Positions 38,460 to 51,394 of a stretch of DNA of 64,000 nt are shown here, in pieces. The stretch spans positions 24,038 to 88,037 of the forward strand of contig NZ_LMUW01000070.1 of the NCBI RefSeq assembly GCF_009765735.1, read 5' to 3'. How positions within the stretch are numbered: position 1 is the stretch's first letter; every line of letters begins with the position of its first letter. The position numbers and the translations under genes are program-made. Source of the stretch: Xenophilus sp. L33. Its GTDB lineage: Bacteria > Pseudomonadota > Gammaproteobacteria > Burkholderiales > Burkholderiaceae_C. The notes beneath the pieces are model-generated. The model did not search any database. It saw only the letters and a list, made by a program, of their open reading frames with translations, and was not told the origin of the DNA.

Positions 38460-38848
38460 GCGACGCGGACCCGGTCAATCCGCAGGCGGAGCGGCGCGGC
38501 TTCGATCGGATCTGGCATGCGACGCTGATCTCGATCAACGGCTTCCGGGCCGGCTGGCACGAGGCGGCCTTCCGCCAGGAGGTGCTCTGCGCGGTGGTCA
38601 TGCTGCCGGCCGCCTTCTGGGTCGGCCGCAGCTGGGTCGAGGTGGCGATGCTGGCGGCGACGGTGGTGCTGGTGCTGGTGGTCGAATTGCTCAACAGCGG
38701 CATCGAGGCGGCGATCGACCGCATCGGGCCGGAATGGCATTCGCTCTCGAAATCGGCCAAGGACATGGGCAGCGCGGCCGTCCTTCTGTCGATTTTGTTG
38801 TGTGGCTGCGTCTGGCTGGCGGCGCTCTGGCAGCGTTTTGTCACCTGA
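38456..38848 (+). CDS. dgkA: Diacylglycerol kinase
   Basis: Small inner-membrane enzyme that phosphorylates diacylglycerol to phosphatidate, recycling lipid left over from periplasmic glucan or envelope reactions. 130 aa with three membrane helices. The catalytic signature is VVELLNSGIEAAIDRIG and HSLSKSAKDMGSAAV. ATG 38456 overlaps the RDD gene stop. Its presence in the same transcript as the sigma/DUF3619/DUF3106 genes links that unit to envelope lipid homeostasis. Confidence 0.94.
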   Translation: MSDADPVNPQAERRGFDRIWHATLISINGFRAGWHEAAFRQEVLCAVVMLPAAFWVGRSWVEVAMLAATVVLVLVVELLNSGIEAAIDRIGPEWHSLSKSAKDMGSAAVLLSILLCGCVWLAALWQRFVT

Positions 38849-38866
38849 GCGCGGCATGATCGGCGG

Positions 38867-39460
38867 ATGACGACTCCCTCCTTCTCGCTCTGCGTGTATT
38901 GCGGCTCCCGGCCCGGCGACAAACCCGGATACGCCGCTGTGGCGACCGCGGTCGGTCAGTGGATCGGCCGGCAAGGCGGCCAGCTGGTCTACGGCGGCGG
39001 CCGCACCGGCCTGATGGGTACCGTGGCCGAGGCCACCCGCGCGGCGGGCGGCCGGGTGGTCGGCATCATCCCGAAGGCGCTGGTCGACATGGAACTGGCC
39101 AATCGCCTGAGCGACGAGCTGCACGTGGTGGACACCATGCACGAGCGCAAGGCGATGATGGGCGAGCGCGCCGACGCCTTCATCGCCCTGCCGGGCGGCA
39201 TCGGCACGCTGGAGGAGCTGTTCGAGGCCTGGACCTGGCGCCAACTCGGCTACCACGACAAGCCGGTCGGCATCCTCAACGTGGACGGCTACTACGACGC
39301 CCTCCTGGCCTTCCTGGCGCACAGCGTGCAGGAGAAATTCATGGGTGACTGGCAGATGGGCCTGGTGCGCAGCGGCAGCGACCCGGCCGCGCTGCTGCAG
39401 GCCTTGCTGGACGAGAGCCGCCGCCATCCGGGCGGCGACAAGCTGGCCCAGGTTCTTTAG
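38867..39460 (+). CDS. LOG family protein (nucleoside 5'-monophosphate phosphoribohydrolase)
   Basis: 197 aa, Rossmann-like lysine decarboxylase-fold protein. The diagnostic motif PGGIGTLEELFE and the GGGRTGLMG loop are present. Proteins of this family release adenine-type bases from cytokinin riboside monophosphates or AMP-like nucleotides (LONELY GUY activity); the older label lysine decarboxylase is misleading. Starts 18 bases after dgkA, and ends six bases before the convergent glnB gene. Confidence 0.93.
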   Translation: MTTPSFSLCVYCGSRPGDKPGYAAVATAVGQWIGRQGGQLVYGGGRTGLMGTVAEATRAAGGRVVGIIPKALVDMELANRLSDELHVVDTMHERKAMMGERADAFIALPGGIGTLEELFEAWTWRQLGYHDKPVGILNVDGYYDALLAFLAHSVQEKFMGDWQMGLVRSGSDPAALLQALLDESRRHPGGDKLAQVL

Positions 39461-39466
39461 GCCCCG

Positions 39467-41545
<2,079 letters not shown>

Positions 41546-41637
41546 TTATGTCATCGGCGTTGCAGTGCCATGCCGGCCTGCCGTGCAAACCACGCCCGCC
41601 AGCAGGGAGCCGCGCGGACTGTTAACCTCGAACGGCG

Positions 41638-42885
41638 ATGCGCACGCCTTCCATTCTTCGCGGTTCCAGGACCTCTTCGACCGCCCCGACCGTCCGCGTC
41701 CACCGCTCGCCCTCCGAGATCGACGAAGCCGCCTGGGACGCGCTGCTGGCCCTGCAGCCGGCCCCCTCGCCCTTCATGCGCCACGCCTACCTGGCCGCCA
41801 TGGACGCCAGCGCCAGCGCCTCGCCCAGGAGCGGCTGGACGCCCCGCTTCGTGGCGCTCTGGCGCGGCAAGGAATTGCTCGCCGCCTGCCCGCTCTACAT
41901 CAAGGACCACTCGTACGGCGAATACGTCTTCGACTGGGCCTGGGCCAACGCCTACGAGCAGCACGGCCTGGCCTACTACCCGAAGGCGCTGGTCGCGGTG
42001 CCCTTTACGCCGGTGCCCGGCGCCCGCGTGCTGGCGCGCGACCCCGAGAGCCGCGCCCTGCTGGTGCGCGCCGTCATCGAATGGTGCAAGTCGGAAGAGA
42101 TCTCGTCGCTGCACCTGCTCTTCGGCGCCGACGAGGACATCGCGGCCTGCGTCGACGCCGGCCTGATGCTGCGGCACACGGTGCAGTTCCACTGGACCCG
42201 GCCGCCGGCGACGCCGGAGGCGCCGGCATGGACGGACTTCGACGCCTTCCTGGCCAGCCTCGCGCACGACAAGCGCAAGAAGATCCGCCAGGAGCGCCGC
42301 AAGGTGCACGACGCCGGCGTCACCTTCCGCTGGGCCCGCGGCGCCGACATCGCCGAGGCCGACTGGGACTTCTTCTACCGCTGCTACGCGCGCACCTATC
42401 GAGAGCACGGCAACGCCCCCTACCTCAACCGCGACTTCTTCCGCCGGATGGCCGCGGACATGCCCGAAGCCTGGCTGCTCTTCGTCGCCGAGCGCGAAGG
42501 CCGGCCGATCGCCAGCAGCCTGATCGCGCTGTCGACCGAGAGCGGCGCGCCGCTGGTGGCCTACGGCCGCTACTGGGGTGCGCTCGAACGGGTCGACTGC
42601 CTGCACTTCGAGGCCTGCTACTACCAGCCGCTCGAATGGTGCATCGCGCACGGCGTGCAACGCTTCGAGGGCGGCGCGCAGGGCGAACACAAGATGGCCC
42701 GTGCCCTGATGCCGGTGCGCACCACCAGCGCCCACTGGCTGGCGCATCCGGCCTTCGCCGATGCGGTCGAGCGCTTCCTGGAAAAGGAAGGCGCAGGCAT
42801 CGAGAACTACCTCGACCACCTGGGCGAGCGCAGCCCGTTCCGGCATGCGCCGCCGCCTTCGGAGCCGGGCCCCGCGGCGACTTGA
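41638..42885 (+). CDS. FemAB-like GNAT-fold protein (former DUF482)
   Basis: 415 aa, cytoplasmic, of the family named peptidogalycan biosynthesis/recognition protein. Landmarks: PFMRHAYLAAMDAS, ACPLYIKDHSYGEYVFDWAWANAY, LAHDKRKKIRQERRKV, the YGRYWGALERVDCLHFEACYYQPLEWCI block and GAQGEHKMARALMPV. Family members are predicted acyl- or aminoacyl-transferases related to FemABX; the substrate is not established. ATG 41638 was kept; divergent from nadE and convergent with ppa. Confidence 0.87.
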   Translation: MRTPSILRGSRTSSTAPTVRVHRSPSEIDEAAWDALLALQPAPSPFMRHAYLAAMDASASASPRSGWTPRFVALWRGKELLAACPLYIKDHSYGEYVFDWAWANAYEQHGLAYYPKALVAVPFTPVPGARVLARDPESRALLVRAVIEWCKSEEISSLHLLFGADEDIAACVDAGLMLRHTVQFHWTRPPATPEAPAWTDFDAFLASLAHDKRKKIRQERRKVHDAGVTFRWARGADIAEADWDFFYRCYARTYREHGNAPYLNRDFFRRMAADMPEAWLLFVAEREGRPIASSLIALSTESGAPLVAYGRYWGALERVDCLHFEACYYQPLEWCIAHGVQRFEGGAQGEHKMARALMPVRTTSAHWLAHPAFADAVERFLEKEGAGIENYLDHLGERSPFRHAPPPSEPGPAAT

Positions 42886-42895
42886 AGAAGACCGA

Positions 42896-43423
42896 CTACT
42901 TCCTGTAGTTGGCGATGCCGTCCAGGACTTCCTTCTTGGCGGCGTCCAGGCTTTCCCAGCCCAGCACCTTGACCCACTTGCCGGCTTCCAGGTCCTTGTA
43001 GTGCTCGAAGAAGTGCGTGATGGCCTTCAGCCGCATCGGGTTCACGTCCTCGACCTTCTTCCAGTGGCTGTAGATGGGCAGCACCTTGTCGGTCGGCACG
43101 GCCAGCACCTTGCCGTCGACGCCGGCCTCGTCTTCCATCATGAGGATGCCGATGGGGCGGCACGGCACCACCACGCCGGGCACCAGCGCCCAGGGCGTGA
43201 TCACCAGCACGTCGACCGGGTCGCCGTCGCCCGACAGCGTCTGCGGCACGTAGCCGTAGTTGGTCGGGTAGTGCATCGCGGTCGTCATGAAGCGGTCGAC
43301 GAAGATCGCGCCGGATTCCTTGTCGACTTCGTACTTGATCGGGTCGGCGTTCATCGGGATCTCGATCACCACGTTGAAGGCGTCGGGTGCGTCTTTGCCG
43401 GGGGAAACTTTGTCTAGGGACAT
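42896..43423 (-). CDS. ppa: Soluble inorganic pyrophosphatase
   Basis: Family I enzyme splitting pyrophosphate in the cytoplasm. 175 aa from ATG 43423. The signature DGDPVDVLV is present, along with [20 protein letters not shown] and the metal-binding GVDGKVLAV region. It is divergent from hppA, the membrane-bound proton-pumping pyrophosphatase, with 251 bases between them, so one intergenic region controls both ways to remove pyrophosphate. Confidence 0.96.
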   Translation of the reverse strand: MSLDKVSPGKDAPDAFNVVIEIPMNADPIKYEVDKESGAIFVDRFMTTAMHYPTNYGYVPQTLSGDGDPVDVLVITPWALVPGVVVPCRPIGILMMEDEAGVDGKVLAVPTDKVLPIYSHWKKVEDVNPMRLKAITHFFEHYKDLEAGKWVKVLGWESLDAAKKEVLDGIANYRK

Positions 43424-43548
43424 GTCTTGTCTAGGTGTAGTGGGAATGCACGCCGGGATGCGGACAAACCCGCAGTTTACTTTCCGTGTCACGCCACGGT
43501 CGCGCAGAAATCACGTTTTGCCTGTAAATTGAAACGGTTGGCCAATCG

Positions 43549-43634
43549 GTCCCTCGCCTTCGCGGCGTCGGGACTTCGAGGAAGCAACGCGGCGGAGGCT
43601 CTGACCCGTACGCGTTGCGCACCGGGTCGAGCCT
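43549..43634 (+). ncRNA. Structured hppA leader RNA with possible pseudoknot
   Basis: Two hairpins lie in the 5' region of hppA. The first pairs 43549-43553 with 43570-43574 around an inner CGCC/GGCG stem. The second pairs 43596-43601 with 43629-43634 and 43603-43608 with 43623-43628, with one bulged T. The loop of the second (43611-43618, CGCGTTGC) is exactly complementary to 43584-43591 upstream (GCAACGCG), which could form an 8-bp pseudoknot. The structure ends 41 bases before the hppA ATG. It does not resemble the fluoride riboswitch. Found by eye only. Confidence 0.45.
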
Positions 43635-43674
43635 ACGTCTCCAATAGTTAGATAACGACTGGAGAAGCAAGGCA

Positions 43675-46143
<2,469 letters not shown>

Positions 46144-46145
46144 CC

Positions 46146-46513
46146 ATGCCGAGCGCCGTCACGCTCGAGGCCTTCGTCGCCGCGGTCGAGAGCGGCGCCC
46201 ACGCCCAGGCGATCGAGGACTACTACACCGAGGACGCGACGATGCGCGAGAACACCGCGCCGCCGCGACAGGGTCGCAAACTGCTCGTACGCGCGAGCAG
46301 GCGATGCTCGATCGCACCGCCCGGGTGGAATCACGCTGCGTGCGGCCGGTCTTCGTGAACGGCGACCGCGTGGTGATCCGCTGGATCTTCGACTTCACGT
46401 TCAAGGACGGCAGCGCCATGCACATGGAAGAGCTGGCCTGGCAGCGCTGGGAGGACGAGCGGATCGCCCAGGAGGAATTCTTCTACGACCCGGTTCAGAT
46501 GAAGCCGGTCTAG
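46146..46513 (+). pseudogene. SnoaL/NTF2-like protein gene, frameshifted
   Basis: The first frame reads MPSAVTLEAFVAAVE, DYYTEDATMRENTAPPRQGR and then loses sense. From about 46297 another frame gives EQAMLDRTARVESRCVRPVF, VIRWIFDF and the end EEFFYDPVQMKPV. Removing two bases from the CGCGCG run at 46291-46296 restores a 121-residue nuclear-transport-factor-2 fold protein, a family of small polyketide-cyclase-like or steroid-isomerase-like enzymes. Either a real two-base duplication or a sequencing slip in the GC run. It follows hppA by two bases. Function unknown. Confidence 0.75.
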
Positions 46514-46518
46514 CGGCC

Positions 46519-47085
46519 TCAGTTCAACGAAGCCGGACGCGGCGCCAGCGCGCCCTGCTGGCTGTTGAGCGGCACGCCTTGCAGCGTGTCGAAATCCGAG
46601 GGCGCCTCCGGCATGCGCATCTCCTCCAGCTCGTGCAGCGACTGCACCCAGCGGCCGGCCGGCGAATCGGCCGGTTCGTCGTTGGTGAAGATGCCGTCGC
46701 GGATGTAGAAGGTCTCGCCGACCGGCCGCTCCATGTGCAGTTCGATCAGGCGAGCGATCGGGAAGGTGTAGGTGACCAGCTTTTCCTTGCTCTTGCGATC
46801 CTTGGCGCCGCAATTGAAGAAACCTTCGGCCGCGATCACGATGCAGGAGCCCTCGACCATGCTGTCGATGTCGCCGCCGCAGCGCCAGATCGCGCTCGGC
46901 AGGCGCACGCGCACCTTGTCGATGACCAGGTCGCGCTGCTTGTTGAGGGTGTTCAGCGGCGGCACCAGCGAGCGCAGCTGGCGCAGGCGCTCGGCGAAGT
47001 TGTCGTCGAGGCTGAATTCGACATGGTGCGTCGCGCCGCCGGAGCGCTTGACGACCTGCATGATGATCTGTCGCGGTTGGCTCAC
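46519..47085 (-). CDS. Hypothetical protein
   Basis: 188 aa starting at GTG 47085 with AAAGGA seven bases upstream. No membrane helix or signal is visible. It begins MSQPRQIIMQVVKRSGGATHHVEFSLDDNF and has a Cys pair (CGGDID, FNCGAKDR) and a conserved-looking centre, VEGSCIVIAAEGFFNCG. Tail Pro-rich. I do not recognise the family. Codon use is like the rest of the genome, but the promoter region is strikingly AT-rich and contains a perfect palindrome, which hints at dedicated regulation. Confidence 0.7.
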   Translation of the reverse strand: MSQPRQIIMQVVKRSGGATHHVEFSLDDNFAERLRQLRSLVPPLNTLNKQRDLVIDKVRVRLPSAIWRCGGDIDSMVEGSCIVIAAEGFFNCGAKDRKSKEKLVTYTFPIARLIELHMERPVGETFYIRDGIFTNDEPADSPAGRWVQSLHELEEMRMPEAPSDFDTLQGVPLNSQQGALAPRPASLN

Positions 47086-47154
47086 AGGCCCATCCTTTCG
47101 CGTACTGGCAGTTGAAGACTCAAACCTTGTTGCAAATTATTGCAATTATTTGTG

Positions 47155-47170
47155 TCCAACTGTAGTTGGA
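47155..47170. promoter_or_regulatory. Palindrome in AT-rich region upstream of the 46519 gene
   Basis: TCCAACT and AGTTGGA flank a 2-base centre. Next to it lie direct repeats of TTGCAA-like sequence (47131-47145) in a stretch far richer in A and T than the surroundings. It is 70 bases upstream of the GTG start, a sensible operator position. Binding protein unknown. Confidence 0.4.
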
Positions 47171-47250
47171 TTTGTGACGGATGGGTAGGCGGTCCGAAGT
47201 ACTCAAATCGCCAAAGTCAATCAGGTTGCACCCGACGATAGCAGCCAAAA

Positions 47251-47268
47251 AGGCCTCAAGCGAGGCCT
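47251..47268 (-). terminator. Intrinsic terminator of the two-gene unit 47290-47924
   Basis: Stem AGGCCTC/GAGGCCT with loop AAGC, followed on the minus strand by TTTTT. It begins 22 bases past the stop of the upstream Cys-containing protein gene. Confidence 0.8.
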
Positions 47269-47289
47269 CTTTTCCGCTCGGTCAGGCGC

Positions 47290-47529
47290 TCAACCGCCCG
47301 CTTCTACCAGTTCGTCCAGCGCCTTGCAGTTCGGCGCGCAGACGGTCTGCGACTTGCCCAGCAGTTGGCGGGTGCGCATCTGCGAGCGAACGCGGTGCTT
47401 GCCGCACATGAAGCACGACATGGTCGCGCCGCTGAAGGAAGCCGAGGCGCGGAAGGGCGAACCCGGCGCCTTGGCCTTGTAGCGCAGGCCGTCGGCGACG
47501 ACGGCGGTCTTCACTTCGGCCTTGCTCAT
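47290..47529 (-). CDS. Small Cys-containing protein, possible zinc ribbon
   Basis: 79 aa. C-terminal half has CFMC and later CAPNC, a CxxC...CxxxC arrangement that could bind one zinc; basic residues lie between (KHRVRSQMRTRQLL). The N-terminus is ordinary soluble sequence. Its ATG overlaps the stop of the upstream gene as ATGA, so the two are translated together. No family recognised; binding of metal or nucleic acid is only suggested by the cysteines. A strong terminator follows. Confidence 0.7.
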   Translation of the reverse strand: MSKAEVKTAVVADGLRYKAKAPGSPFRASASFSGATMSCFMCGKHRVRSQMRTRQLLGKSQTVCAPNCKALDELVEAGG

Positions 47530-47924
47530 GCGGCGCTGCCTTCGCCATCTGCTGCCGGGGCGGCCGGCGAGCCAGGCTGGCGGGCCAAGTCGATCGCCTT
47601 GCGGGCGGCCATTTCGGCGGCCAGCGACGCGTCCAGCGCCGAACGGCACAGGCCGGCGTGCTGATAGTTCAGGTTCTCGTAGACCTGCGCGGCGGCCGGG
47701 TAGCTGTCGAGCAGCTTGCCAAGTTCGGCGCCAGAATCCACATCGCGGAATTCCTCCACGAGGTGCATGACGACCGAGCGATACTGCTCGGCGCCCACCG
47801 GCACGGCGCTGTTTTCCAGCTTTTCGAGGAGCTGGGCCAGGACATGCGCCACGGCCAGGTCGGTCCTGTGCGCTGGGGAATTCGCTGGGGTGTTGGTAGC
47901 GTTCATGGCCAGCATTTGGGGCAT
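47526..47924 (-). CDS. Hypothetical protein
   Basis: 132 aa from ATG 47924, with AAAAGGA six bases upstream. Soluble, helical, with an Ala-rich C-terminus. The middle reads LAVAHVLAQLLEKLENS and YRSVVMHLVEEF. No signal peptide, membrane helix or known motif is seen. It is translationally coupled to the Cys-containing protein and divergent from the aldehyde dehydrogenase. Two further in-frame ATG codons lie within the first seven residues, so the exact start is uncertain by a few residues. Confidence 0.7.
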   Translation of the reverse strand: MPQMLAMNATNTPANSPAHRTDLAVAHVLAQLLEKLENSAVPVGAEQYRSVVMHLVEEFRDVDSGAELGKLLDSYPAAAQVYENLNYQHAGLCRSALDASLAAEMAARKAIDLARQPGSPAAPAADGEGSAA

Positions 47925-48083
47925 CGGGGTCCTTTTACAAGGGTGCGCATGGCCCGCCAGGGCGGCGGAGGAGCGCAAGAGGGCAACCCCATAGGGTACA
48001 ACATGACGCCGAAAGCCCCGGGAACGGGCCGCCCCCAGCCCCTGCCACCGGAGGTGCCGGGCCCAGTCGATAAGATTTCGCCC

Positions 48084-49517
48084 ATGCAACTCAACTACAT
48101 CGGCAACCAGAGCATTGCCTCGGCCAGCGGCCGCACCCTCCCCGTCATCGATCCGTCCGACGGCCTGGCCTTCGACGAACTGCAGCGCAGCGACGCTGCC
48201 GACATCGACGCCGCGGTCAGCGCCGCGCGCGACTGCTTCGAGCACACCTGGCACAAGGTCAGCGCGGCCGAGCGCGGCCGACTGCTCTACCGGCTCTCGC
48301 AGAAGGTCGCCGAGCACGTGGACGAGCTGGCGCTGCTGGAGCAGCGCGACTGCGGCAAGCCGGTCAAGCAGGCGCGCGCCGACGCGCTGGCGCTGGTGCG
48401 CTACTTCGAGTTCTACGCCGGCGCCTGCGACAAGCTGCACGGCGAGACGATTCCCTACCAGGACGGCTACAGCGTCTTCACCTGGCGCGAGCCGCACGGC
48501 GTGACCGGCCACATCGTGCCGTGGAACTACCCGATGCAGATCTTCGGGCGCAGCGTCGGCGGCGCCCTGGCGGCCGGCAACTGCTGCGTGGTGAAGCCGG
48601 CCGAAGACGCCTGCCTGTCGCTCATCCGGGTCGCCCAGCTGGCGGCCGAAGCCGGCTTCCCGCCGGGCGCGCTGAACATCGTCACCGGCCTGGGCCAGGA
48701 AGTCGGCGAAGCGCTGGCGCGGCATCCGGGCATTGACCACATCAGCTTCACCGGCAGCCCGCGGATCGGCACTCTCATCCAGCAGGTGGCGGCCGAACGG
48801 CACTGCCCGGTCACGCTCGAGCTGGGCGGCAAGAGCCCGCAGATCGTCTTCGCCGATGCCGACCTGAACGCCGCGATCCCGGTGCTGATCAACGCGATCG
48901 TCCAGAACTCGGGCCAGACCTGCTCGGCCGGCTCGCGGGTGCTGATCGAGCAGTCGATCTACGAGCCGCTGCTGGAGCGGCTGGGCCACGCCTTCGAGTC
49001 GCTCCGGGTCGGCCCGGCGGCGATGGACCTGGACCTCGGTCCGCTGATCCGCCAGACCCAGCAGCAGCGCGTCTGGGACTTCCTGTCGGACGCGCACGTC
49101 GCCGGCATTCCGATGGTGGCGCAGGGCGTGGTGGTCGACGAGGCGCCGCAGGCCGGCTTCTACCAGGCGCCGACCCTGCTGCGCGACGTGCCGGTCGACC
49201 ACCGCCTCGCGCAGGACGAGGTCTTCGGCCCGGTGCTGGCGGCGATGAGCTTCCGCGACGAGGACGAGGCGGTGGCGCTTGCCAACGCGACGCATTTCGG
49301 CCTGGTGGCCGGCATCTGGACCGAGAACGGCGCGCGCCAGTTCCGCATGGCCAAGCGGGTGAAGAGTGGCCAGGTCTTCATCAACAACTACGGCGCCGGC
49401 GGCGGTGTCGAGCTGCCCTTCGGCGGGGTCAAGTCTTCCGGCTATGGCCGCGAGAAGGGCTTCGAGGCGCTCTACGGCTTCACGACGCTCAAGACGGTGG
49501 CAGTCAAGCACGGCTGA
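48084..49517 (+). CDS. NAD(P)-dependent aldehyde dehydrogenase
   Basis: 477 aa ALDH superfamily enzyme that oxidises an aldehyde to the acid in the cytoplasm. Active-site features: Asn in VPWNYPMQ, Glu in LELGGKSPQ and nucleophile Cys in GQTCSAGSR, with the cofactor loop FTGSPRIG. It most resembles betaine-aldehyde or gamma-aminobutyraldehyde dehydrogenases, but the substrate cannot be fixed from sequence. ATG 48084 was chosen as the family start. It is followed 81 bases later by moaA and is divergent from the unknown pair at 47290-47924. Confidence 0.9.
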   Translation: MQLNYIGNQSIASASGRTLPVIDPSDGLAFDELQRSDAADIDAAVSAARDCFEHTWHKVSAAERGRLLYRLSQKVAEHVDELALLEQRDCGKPVKQARADALALVRYFEFYAGACDKLHGETIPYQDGYSVFTWREPHGVTGHIVPWNYPMQIFGRSVGGALAAGNCCVVKPAEDACLSLIRVAQLAAEAGFPPGALNIVTGLGQEVGEALARHPGIDHISFTGSPRIGTLIQQVAAERHCPVTLELGGKSPQIVFADADLNAAIPVLINAIVQNSGQTCSAGSRVLIEQSIYEPLLERLGHAFESLRVGPAAMDLDLGPLIRQTQQQRVWDFLSDAHVAGIPMVAQGVVVDEAPQAGFYQAPTLLRDVPVDHRLAQDEVFGPVLAAMSFRDEDEAVALANATHFGLVAGIWTENGARQFRMAKRVKSGQVFINNYGAGGGVELPFGGVKSSGYGREKGFEALYGFTTLKTVAVKHG

Positions 49518-49598
49518 GGCGGCCTCCGTGCCGAGGGTCTGCACCAGTGGCCCTGCCGGCCTCGGGGCACCGCCATTCAGGCAAAATCGGTCGCCCCG

Positions 49599-50726
49599 AT
49601 GACCCACCAGACCTTCAGCATTTCCGACATCGGCCGCGCCCTGCGCGTGCCGGCGGACGGGCTCGTGGTGCCGCCGACCGGCCTGCTTCTGGACCGGCTG
49701 GCGCGGCCGCTGACCGACCTGCGCATCAGCGTCACCGACCGCTGCAACTTCCGCTGCAGCTACTGCATGCCCAAGGAAGTCTTCGACAAGGACTACCGCT
49801 ACCTGCCGCACGGCTCGCTCCTGAGCTTCGAGGAAATCACGCGGCTCGCGCGCATCTTCACCGGCCACGGCGTGCGCAAGATCCGTCTGACCGGCGGCGA
49901 GCCGCTGCTGCGCAAGAACCTGGAGCGCCTGGTCGAGCAGCTGGCCGCGCTGCGCGACATCGACGGCCGGCCGCTCGACCTGACGCTCACCACCAATGCC
50001 TCGCTGCTGGCGCGCAAGGCGGTGAGCCTGAAGTCGGCCGGCCTGCAGCGCGTGACCGTCAGCCTCGACGGCCTCGACGACGCGGTGTTCCGGCGCATGA
50101 ACGACGTCGACTTCCCGGTCTCCGAAGTGCTGGCCGGCATCGAGGCGGCCCAGGCCGCGGGGCTCGGCCCGGTCAAGGTCAACATGGTGGTCAAGCGCGG
50201 CACCAACGACCAGGAAATCCTGCCGATGGCGCGCCACTTCCGCGGCACCGGCGTGGTGCTGCGCTTCATCGAATACATGGACGTCGGCGCCACCAACGGC
50301 TGGCGCATGGACGAGGTGCTGCCGTCCTCGGAGGTGATCGAGCGCATCGCCCGCGAATTCCCGCTGCGGCCGCTGGAGGCCAGCACGCCGGGCGAGACCG
50401 CGCAGCGCTGGGCCTATGAAGACGGCGCCGGCGAGATCGGCGTCATCAGCAGCGTCACCCAGGCCTTCTGCCACGACTGCAGCCGGGCCCGGCTGTCGAC
50501 CGAGGGCAAGCTGTACCTGTGCCTCTTCGCCAGCATGGGCCACGACCTGCGGCCGCTGCTGCGCGGCGACGCAGAGGACGCGCAGATCTCTTCGCTGCTC
50601 GCCGACATCTGGCAGGGCCGCGGCGACCGCTATTCCGAACTGCGCGCGCTGCGCCTGCCCGACGCCGGGCCGGGCCCCGATGCGCCGGCGCCGCGGCGGG
50701 TCGAGATGAGCTACATCGGCGGATGA
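49599..50726 (+). CDS. moaA: GTP 3',8-cyclase (molybdenum cofactor synthesis)
   Basis: Radical SAM enzyme that starts molybdopterin synthesis from GTP. 375 aa. The radical SAM cluster is in [17 protein letters not shown] and GTP regions include LTGGEPLLR, and the C-terminal second 4Fe-4S site has [21 protein letters not shown]. The protein ends YIGG, the Gly-Gly tail needed for activity. Overlaps mobA by four bases. First gene of a moaA-mobA-moeA unit. Confidence 0.97.
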   Translation: MTHQTFSISDIGRALRVPADGLVVPPTGLLLDRLARPLTDLRISVTDRCNFRCSYCMPKEVFDKDYRYLPHGSLLSFEEITRLARIFTGHGVRKIRLTGGEPLLRKNLERLVEQLAALRDIDGRPLDLTLTTNASLLARKAVSLKSAGLQRVTVSLDGLDDAVFRRMNDVDFPVSEVLAGIEAAQAAGLGPVKVNMVVKRGTNDQEILPMARHFRGTGVVLRFIEYMDVGATNGWRMDEVLPSSEVIERIAREFPLRPLEASTPGETAQRWAYEDGAGEIGVISSVTQAFCHDCSRARLSTEGKLYLCLFASMGHDLRPLLRGDAEDAQISSLLADIWQGRGDRYSELRALRLPDAGPGPDAPAPRRVEMSYIGG

Positions 50727-51394
50727 GCCGCACGGCCGCTGCGCCACCGGGCATGCGCGCGATTCCCAGCGACACGATCACCGGCCTGGTGCTGGCCGGC
50801 GGCCGCGGCTCGCGCATGGGCGGCGTCGACAAGGGGCTGCAGCCTTTCAACGGTACGCCGCTGGCACTGCATGCGCTTCGCCGCCTGGCGCCGCAGGTCG
50901 GCCCGCTGCTGCTCTCGGCCAACCGCAACATCGACGAATACCGGACCTTCGGTGCGCCGGTATGGGAAGACGACCTGACCGGCCATGCCGGGCCGCTCGC
51001 CGGCTTCCTGAGCGGGCTGCGGCAGGCCCGCACGCCGTGGCTGCTCACGGTGCCTTGCGACACGCCGCTCTTTCCCGCCGACCTGGCCGCGCGCCTGTCG
51101 GCGGCACTGGTGGCCGACGACGCCGACATCGCCATGGCACAGGGCGCGAGCGGCGCCGACGCGGCCGGCGGCCTGTCGGCCCAGCCGGTCTTTTGCCTGC
51201 TGCGCGCCAGCCTGGCCGATGACCTCTCGCGCTACCTGCAGGAAGGCGGCCGCCGCGTGGGCCAATGGGCGCAGCGGCATCGGACGGTGCAGGTGCGCTT
51301 CGACCGCCCCGGCGACGCGCCCGAGGCCTTCTTCAACGCCAACACGCTGGCCGAGTTGCATGCGCTCGAAACGCTGGAAGCGGCCGATGACTGA
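50723..51394 (+). CDS. mobA: Molybdenum cofactor guanylyltransferase
   Basis: Attaches GMP to molybdopterin to make the guanine dinucleotide cofactor used by DMSO reductase-family enzymes. 223 aa with the nucleotidyltransferase signature [18 protein letters not shown], the [15 protein letters not shown] segment and [16 protein letters not shown] 50723 overlaps the moaA stop; a later ATG at 50753 is possible. The 3' end overlaps moeA by eight bases. The xanthine oxidase-like protein at 21683 would use a different (cytosine or unmodified) cofactor form, so this gene serves other enzymes as well. Confidence 0.95.
   Translation: MSRTAAAPPGMRAIPSDTITGLVLAGGRGSRMGGVDKGLQPFNGTPLALHALRRLAPQVGPLLLSANRNIDEYRTFGAPVWEDDLTGHAGPLAGFLSGLRQARTPWLLTVPCDTPLFPADLAARLSAALVADDADIAMAQGASGADAAGGLSAQPVFCLLRASLADDLSRYLQEGGRRVGQWAQRHRTVQVRFDRPGDAPEAFFNANTLAELHALETLEAADD

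Noticed and set aside
43424..43674. Fluoride riboswitch upstream of hppA
   Set aside because: The conserved motif of that riboswitch is not present; the hairpins here have a different layout.
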